This document shows, piece by piece, positions 59,496-64,000 of a stretch of DNA of 64,000 nt (within the stretch, counting starts at the first letter, position 1; each line of letters starts with the position of its first letter). Source of the DNA: Blastomyces gilchristii SLH14081. Its lineage: Eukaryota; Ascomycota; Eurotiomycetes; Onygenales; Ajellomycetaceae. Location: contig NW_003101677.1 in NCBI RefSeq assembly GCF_000003855.2, positions 427,008 to 491,007 of the forward strand. The letters are read 5' to 3'. The notes under the pieces are model-generated. The model ran no database searches. It saw nothing but the letters and a program-made list of their open reading frames with translations, and was not told the DNA's origin. Made by a program: the position numbers and the translations under genes.

Positions 59496-60686
59496 ATGAT
59501 GCCGAATCAACAAAGCTCTGCCGAAACAACCTTCATGGATGACCGTACACTTTTGAGCTTGCCACGTGTAAATCGGTCATTCAAAGCTGCCTGCGGACAA
59601 GGCAGGCTTCTTCGACGCTTGAATGCACACAGGAGGATACTAAGGGGAGACATTGGGACGCCATCCAGATTCAATCCTCTAGATAATTGCACATTCTGCG
59701 AGGGTCCATATGGGAAACATGTCGTCTTCCAGTATGATGAAAATTTCATGTCAGTCTGTGGCCCTGTTACAGGCCACGACAGAGTGCCGCGTCTTATGTA
59801 TCCGGTCCTCTTTGGTGGCGGAGAGCTATGTTTTGGGTACGAACTTACTGGGGTGTCAGGTCCGAAACTTGTCGTTCGGTGTGTTTCGGACTGGCGGTTG
59901 GTCGCGGAAAGATCGTTTAATGGGGAAGTTTTTGCTATGAATAGCGCAGAGGAGTGGTGCATCTTTCACAGAGACAGTGATTTGCTTATTCAGTTCACTC
60001 GTCAGCATGGAGAGATATCCATATGGAACAGTTCCCTCAGGCGCCCTCTTCACAAGCTATTGCATCCAACAGCAACCCAAATATCAGCGCTTCCCAAGCG
60101 TGGCGGCGTTGCCGCACTAAGTGCGACTGACGGCGCGGTCCGAGTATGGAAAGACATCAATAAACCTGGTTGCTTGTTCGAATTTATCGTCCCGAATGCG
60201 CGACGTTTTTGTCCACTCGGCCTTTGTGTTTTGAGATTTGATATTGTATCAGATTGCAGCTTGGATGATGTTTATTTGTTGGACACCGGGGAGCCTCTTT
60301 CATGCAGGCAAGAGTGCTTGATCAAAGGCGAGCTGTGCGCAGACTTTCTGGATGGAGCATATGTTGTTAGATATCCGGGACAATACCCCCATAGCCGAAA
60401 GGAGGTGACATTCAAAGTTTTTGACTGCACAGGCATACAGACTGCTTCTTTTGACCACCTATCTGCTCGAGCATGTGTTAATCTCATGGGTACATACCTT
60501 GCCACCACGGGAGATGATGGTTGTTTAAAGATTTGGGCGAAAGATGGCAAACTGCTCGGGCAAGCATGGTTAGGATATTCGTGTGTGGCACTTTTTGCAC
60601 ATGATTGCGGCCTTATCGCAACTTCATTTTATGAGTCTAGCTTTCTGTTTGACGAAATTGCTGAGTGGGACTTTAGTACTGTTTGA
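59496..60686 (+). CDS. F-box-like/WD40-like repeat protein
   Basis: The ATG is at 59496 (MMPNQQSS), giving an uninterrupted 396-residue frame ending in TGA. The N terminus resembles the end of an F-box (DRTLLSLPRVNRSFKAACGQ, then LLRRLNAHRRIL). After it come beta-propeller-like repeats: LIQFTRQHGEISIWNSSLRR, LSATDGAVRVWKD and LATTGDDGCLKIWAKDGKLLG, which end in the WD-type V/I-W-K/D signature. If the F-box reading is right, it would be a substrate adaptor of an SCF ubiquitin ligase, recognising its target through the propeller. The F-box is short, so a plain WD40 scaffold is an alternative. The protein has no in-frame stops, unlike the six decayed genes to the left. Confidence 0.6.
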   Translation: MMPNQQSSAETTFMDDRTLLSLPRVNRSFKAACGQGRLLRRLNAHRRILRGDIGTPSRFNPLDNCTFCEGPYGKHVVFQYDENFMSVCGPVTGHDRVPRLMYPVLFGGGELCFGYELTGVSGPKLVVRCVSDWRLVAERSFNGEVFAMNSAEEWCIFHRDSDLLIQFTRQHGEISIWNSSLRRPLHKLLHPTATQISALPKRGGVAALSATDGAVRVWKDINKPGCLFEFIVPNARRFCPLGLCVLRFDIVSDCSLDDVYLLDTGEPLSCRQECLIKGELCADFLDGAYVVRYPGQYPHSRKEVTFKVFDCTGIQTASFDHLSARACVNLMGTYLATTGDDGCLKIWAKDGKLLGQAWLGYSCVALFAHDCGLIATSFYESSFLFDEIAEWDFSTV

Positions 60687-61154
60687 TAAAGCTCATTTAC
60701 AGAATTTTAACAATAAATTTTATGTCGATTTTGGCGCTGTGATCAAACAAGTGTGTTCTCTTGAACATATAAATCAGTATATAGATGGGTGGGTGGATGG
60801 TCTACTACCCAATATGCAAACATTACCTTGAGTGTCTCCGGGCGGCTATTCTTGGTGACATGCATAGTTGAGAGGTATCTGAAACAACTCGCCCACTTCA
60901 CACAACAGGTTTCTATACAATCATGGCAATATTATACAGAGAATGCTTGCCATTATACTGTGTTAGCGCTCCTGGTAGTCAAGTTTTCTATTTCCAGAAG
61001 ATTTTCTCCTCATAGGAGGTGGGATTTTGGCATAGAGCTTGGTGGTTTAATCCCTCCACAGACCATGGGATTATAATTATCATGGTGCAGAAACTATATA
61101 TATATAACATTGGTGACAAGCGCATCATCTGCTTGGAGTTAAAACAGCAACACA
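60687..61154. other. Intergenic region upstream of the membrane-protein gene
   Basis: No gene is seen. It contains CCATGGGATTATAATTATCATGG at 61064-61086 (an imperfect palindrome of the recurrent motif) and a TATATATATAA run at 61098-61108, about 50 bases before the ATG, a plausible TATA region. Confidence 0.45.
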
Positions 61155-61719
61155 ATGGGGACTCACAGCAACACAGCCTATGTTGAAATGTTATTGTTGG
61201 CTGACAATATCTCATGGAAATATACTCTTTATGCTAAAATCTTAAACTGGTTGTTGCTAGCCGGATATTTGATTCTCCCAGGCACATTTACCAACCACCC
61301 CTTATCACGCGCTGTGCAATACCTTGCGAAAACCGGGACAAATACATTGGATTTCAGATCCATCCAGAATCCAGGGCTGTTAGCCCTTGCTTGCCTACTT
61401 CTTGCTGTCGGATGGCCCGGTATTACCTGGCTTGGCTGGATTTGGAGAGGAAATTATATCTGGCTTATTGACCAGATTTTCATGTAAGTGAGTGATAGCT
61501 TCAGACAGGCAACTCTCATTAACGGATTCTAGACCTAGCCTGCTAAACTCTGCCGCGGGCCTTGTCACCACATTGATTAGTATATATACAGCCAAAAACG
61601 GGCACTGGTCCGCGACCGCAATTGCCGCCGTGGTTGTCACTGGCTCTTCAGCTGCTATTGCCGGGGGGCTTCTTCTGGTGTACAAATTTCAAAAGCTGAG
61701 GAGGATTAGGGGGTCTTAG
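61155..61719 (+). CDS. Four-transmembrane hypothetical protein
   Basis: Exon 1 (61155-61483) and exon 2 (61533-61719) are separated by an intron with GTAAGT and TTCTAG and encode 171 residues. Four hydrophobic segments are visible: LNWLLLAGYLILPGTF, LLALACLLLAVGWPGITWLG, SAAGLVTTLISIY and ATAIAAVVVTGSSAAIAGG. The C-terminal tail is basic (KFQKLRRIRG). The topology suggests a small integral membrane protein with a cytosolic tail. I do not recognise a characterised family. A decayed partial duplicate lies 2 kb upstream at 59120. Both copies are preceded by CCATG-type palindromes. Confidence 0.65.
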
Positions 61720-61748
61720 TTACTGGGTATGAAAACAGAGCTGAAGGG

Positions 61749-62024
61749 TCAATACCTGCTGTGGGTGGCCGGAAGAGGATGGTGACTCTGACTAGGCATT
61801 CTTAGCTTTCGCAAACTTAATGACAAGCCGTGTTCAAACCTTGAGTTTTCCCAGGTTGCGAGTAACACATGTATCAAGGCATCGGCGCTCTTCTTCTCGG
61901 AGAATACAGCTGCAAATGACGGGGTTTCCATGATGCTCAATAGCTTCTCTGTAATCAGAATAGTTCTGGTCTGAACAACCTCCATCCTTCTCTGAAGATG
62001 GTTTACGGTGCTATTGAGGATCAA
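61749..62024 (-). CDS. Possible small coiled protein or 3' exon, unrecognised
   Basis: The minus strand is open from a start-like codon near 62024 (MILNSTVNHLQRRMEVV) to 61749 with a helical, protein-like composition (TRTILITEKLLSIMETP, then ALIHVLLATWENSRFE). Upstream on the same strand, 62124-62240 is another open stretch (VAFPTVNPNTSSDGDEPDN). Between them are donor-like GTAAGC and GTAGGT and acceptor-like GATAG and CAATAG, so a spliced gene is possible, but no in-frame model could be completed. Confidence 0.3.
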   Translation of the reverse strand: MILNSTVNHLQRRMEVVQTRTILITEKLLSIMETPSFAAVFSEKKSADALIHVLLATWENSRFEHGLSLSLRKLRMPSQSHHPLPATHSRY

Positions 62025-62685
62025 TCAGTCTTATTCTCTTGAGAGTCTCTGTACACCTACCACTTTAATTTCTGCACCCTATCAACAGTCAGTGTGTTCA
62101 ACTACTGGCGAGAGCATGCTTACTCATTTTGTGAAACCGTTATCGGGTTCATCTCCATCAGACGACGTGTTGGGATTGACGGTTGGGAAGGCCACCCTCG
62201 GGGCAGATTCTGAGACTGCAATTGTTGACTCGTTGCGTATAGAGGATAGAGGATAAGAAGTTAGTACAGTAAGATAGGGGGAAATGATCATTACAAGTTG
62301 TAACACATTGAGAGAAAAGCGAGTGAGGAATACTTGTGCGGAGCAGAAAGCTGATCAATCAAAGAGTACCTCAAGGCAGAAACTGCATTGTTTTATGTAC
62401 AATCCCAACAATGCTCGCACATCGGCAGATAGTTATGCTGGAGCCGGTTCACAGTGGGGAACAGAGGTCTCACAGGAATGAATTCAATTGGCCAACAAAT
62501 GAGACCATGAATTTCATGGCCTCCATGGTCGAAAATGTGGTGACCATGAGTTTCATGGCCGCTGGTTGAAATTTCATGGCTGTGCTTCACACTCTTGGGG
62601 CAGTTCACCTATATCAGTGTCCAAATGCTGCAACTCTTGCTGGTGACTGCAGCAAAATCTCCCTAACTTCTCCCTTCTTCATACG
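62025..62685. other. Intergenic region with CCATGA/TCATGG cluster
   Basis: From 62503 to 62582 the motif appears repeatedly (ACCATGAATTTCATGGCC, CTCCATGGTC, ACCATGAGTTTCATGGCC, ATTTCATGGC), several copies as perfect or near-perfect palindromes. No other feature is supported apart from the possible minus-strand exon at 62124-62240. Confidence 0.45.
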
Positions 62686-63471
62686 ATGGACTGCATTGAT
62701 GAGCTAGAAACCGAGCGTGAATGTGTCGATCCCTTCCAAAGGCGGCGTAGACGGACGGAGACTCTGCTAGGAAAGCTCCATGATTATTGCCTAAAATGCT
62801 ACAGTGAAGTTGATGTTGTGATTGCTGAGTACCCAATTCGGAAACTCTCCAACACAGAGGAAACACCGAGTGCCTTGTCAATAACTACATCATAGCTCAG
62901 TTCTCAGTTGCCGGAAGCACGAAATCTCAACCTGATTGGAGGAGCCTCCCAAGAATTCGAAGCGATCGGAAGGCCACGCTGGAGGACATGCTTTACCGGT
63001 ATCACCGGGATTGCAACAGTGATATCTACATTTCCATTTCAGAGCATGCAATAAACCAATCCGATAAGAGAAGATGGCAACCATCAATCCAAATTTTTGA
63101 GCACCGACTTGTGAAGGATACAAGTAAATGCTTTCCTCCATCAAAAGAGGAACTGGTATGGAAAATCTTGTGTTCTCTGTGTGATTTTACTCATGTCTTG
63201 ATAGGAGAAATGCTGTCCGCGCCCCGTTCAAATAACCTTGGAGAACTTCTCCAAATCCAAATCTGCAAAGGCTTTAAAGCAGGATAGATCGATTCCGCTG
63301 AGTTTTTCGACCATCCCTCATTCCACTAAGAAAATGGATATATTTGTACCGAGGCCGTCTCTAGGCGAAGTAGGCTTGGTACGGAAGATGATCAGGAGAA
63401 AAGAAAGACGAGGAAATGGCCAACTAGTAGCGCGGATGCAGGGTAATGGCGGGTGGATAGGCAGTGGTTAA
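62686..63471 (+). pseudogene. MADS-like DNA-binding protein remnant with internal repeat
   Basis: The ATG at 62686 opens MDCIDELETERECVDPFQRR, followed by RRRTETLLGKLHDYCLKCYS and EVDVVIAEYPI, which resembles the first helix and strand of a divergent SRF/MADS domain (R-rich, K-L-x-x-x-C, then V-V-I). The frame stops at 62893. A second frame, 62896-63285, has a related block (RKATLEDMLYRYHRDCNSDI, then YISISEHA) and FPPSKEEL. A third (to 63471) ends basic (MIRRKERRGNGQL). The two blocks share a TLxxxLxxYxxxCxSxxxxxI pattern, so the locus may hold a duplicated domain broken by stops or by unrecognised introns. Assignment to MADS-type regulators is tentative. Confidence 0.35.
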
Positions 63472-63709
63472 ATCTAAAACTTGCTCAAAATCTGGTATCT
63501 ATTTTTACGTGTCAATTTTATGATCTCAGCCTTCTCAGTATTCAATGTTATTCCTTTCAACAAAATACGACTCATATAGTAACACATTCTCATAAGCAGT
63601 CTACGCTTCTCTTCTCTCTTCATATTCCTTCATTTTTTGCTTTTTTCTTTCTACCTCTCATCTTTCTTTCTCTCCATCCTTCAAGTTTCCATCTTTGATC
63701 CCCCTCCCA
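63472..63709. promoter_or_regulatory. Pyrimidine-rich leader of the RING gene
   Basis: 63600-63700 is strongly CT-rich (CTTCTCTTCTCTCTTCAT, TTTCTTTCTACCTCTC), a common core-promoter/5' UTR feature of filamentous fungal genes, and leads directly to the ATG at 63710. Confidence 0.5.
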
Positions 63710-64000
63710 ATGTCGACCGTTGACGATTTCCTGCAGCAGATGTCAGATTACCTCCAGGGTGCTGCAGACAGTGAAGCCACCAACACCAGCTGTGGCATCT
63801 GCTCCGGCCCCTTCTTCCTACCTTTCCACTGGAGTCCCGAGAGCCCCCATTCCTTCTGCCTGGAATGTTTATGGAATTCTTTTGCTGGTTTTGACTCTGA
63901 AGTCATTCTGGCTTGCCCGCTCTGCCGCTGCGAAGTTGTACAGCCTTTTTATAACTGGGAAGTTCATAACTATATGGAATTGCATGGCATTCAGCCTGAA
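63710..64000 (+). CDS. RING-finger protein, 5' part (cut by window end)
   Basis: The ATG at 63710 opens MSTVDDFLQQMSDYLQGAAD and remains open for 97 codons to the end of the window. Residues 27-75 form a RING-type zinc finger: TSCGICSGPFFLP, then SPHSFCLECLWNS and a spacer, then ACPLCRCEVV. The C-x2-C, H-x2-C-x2-C and C-x2-C pattern fits an E3 ubiquitin ligase domain. An aromatic stretch follows (QPFYNWEVHNYMELHG). The rest lies outside the window. The CT-rich leader right before the ATG supports this start. Confidence 0.75.
   Translation, partial: MSTVDDFLQQMSDYLQGAADSEATNTSCGICSGPFFLPFHWSPESPHSFCLECLWNSFAGFDSEVILACPLCRCEVVQPFYNWEVHNYMELHGIQPE

Overview
This window looks like a chromosome segment of a filamentous ascomycete (Pezizomycotina). 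It has short introns with GTRNGT donors and CTAAC/CTAAT branch sites. Gene-bearing DNA of ordinary base composition alternates sharply with AT-rich blocks of transposable elements ruined by RIP-like C-to-T and G-to-A mutation. The gene content (Est1-type paralogues, a DUF3723-like protein, a fungal kinase-like family with a Q/E/R-rich N terminus, a Cps1-like GT2 enzyme) would suit Eurotiomycetes. That placement is inference.

Layout. (1) 1-3998: AT-rich block. The 3' end of a RNase H-bearing LINE abuts a hAT transposon whose right terminus lies at 3998. (2) 3999-11850: gene islands, nearly all decayed: a Cys-rich protein, a Cps1-like glycosyltransferase running in frame into an Est1-type gene, a Fot1/pogo transposase fragment, and a second Est1-type gene. 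(3) 11851-45701: a 33.8-kb nest resolved here by target-site duplications. A Ty1/copia element (TSD CTTTC) sits inside the second Est1 gene. A Ty3/gypsy element (TSD AATCT) sits inside the copia. Inside the gypsy sit a 5.7-kb hAT element (TSD GTTGTGAA), a second gypsy element in the opposite orientation, a long LINE and a 5'-truncated LINE (14-bp TSD). (4) 45702-64000: the right half of the broken Est1 gene, then a copper-site cupredoxin-like secreted protein, a zinc-finger protein, a kinase-like protein, a small three-exon gene, a DUF3723-like gene, a pseudokinase, a WD40-like protein, a four-TM membrane protein with a nearby broken copy, a MADS-like remnant and the start of a RING protein.

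What ties it together is genome defence and its collateral damage. The elements are saturated with transitions. Six host genes around the nest carry in-frame stop codons that are all TGA at Trp (TGG) or Arg (CGA) positions, so the same mutational process appears to have leaked into, or directly hit, gene-family members. Genes further right (WD40-like, pseudokinase, membrane protein) read open after splicing. I found no tRNA, rRNA or CRISPR array. I cannot claim a new molecular system. The most unusual items are the fully resolvable nest, the extra intron-containing gene inside the hAT element, the antisense membrane-like frame at the 3' end of the second gypsy element, and the TGA-only decay.
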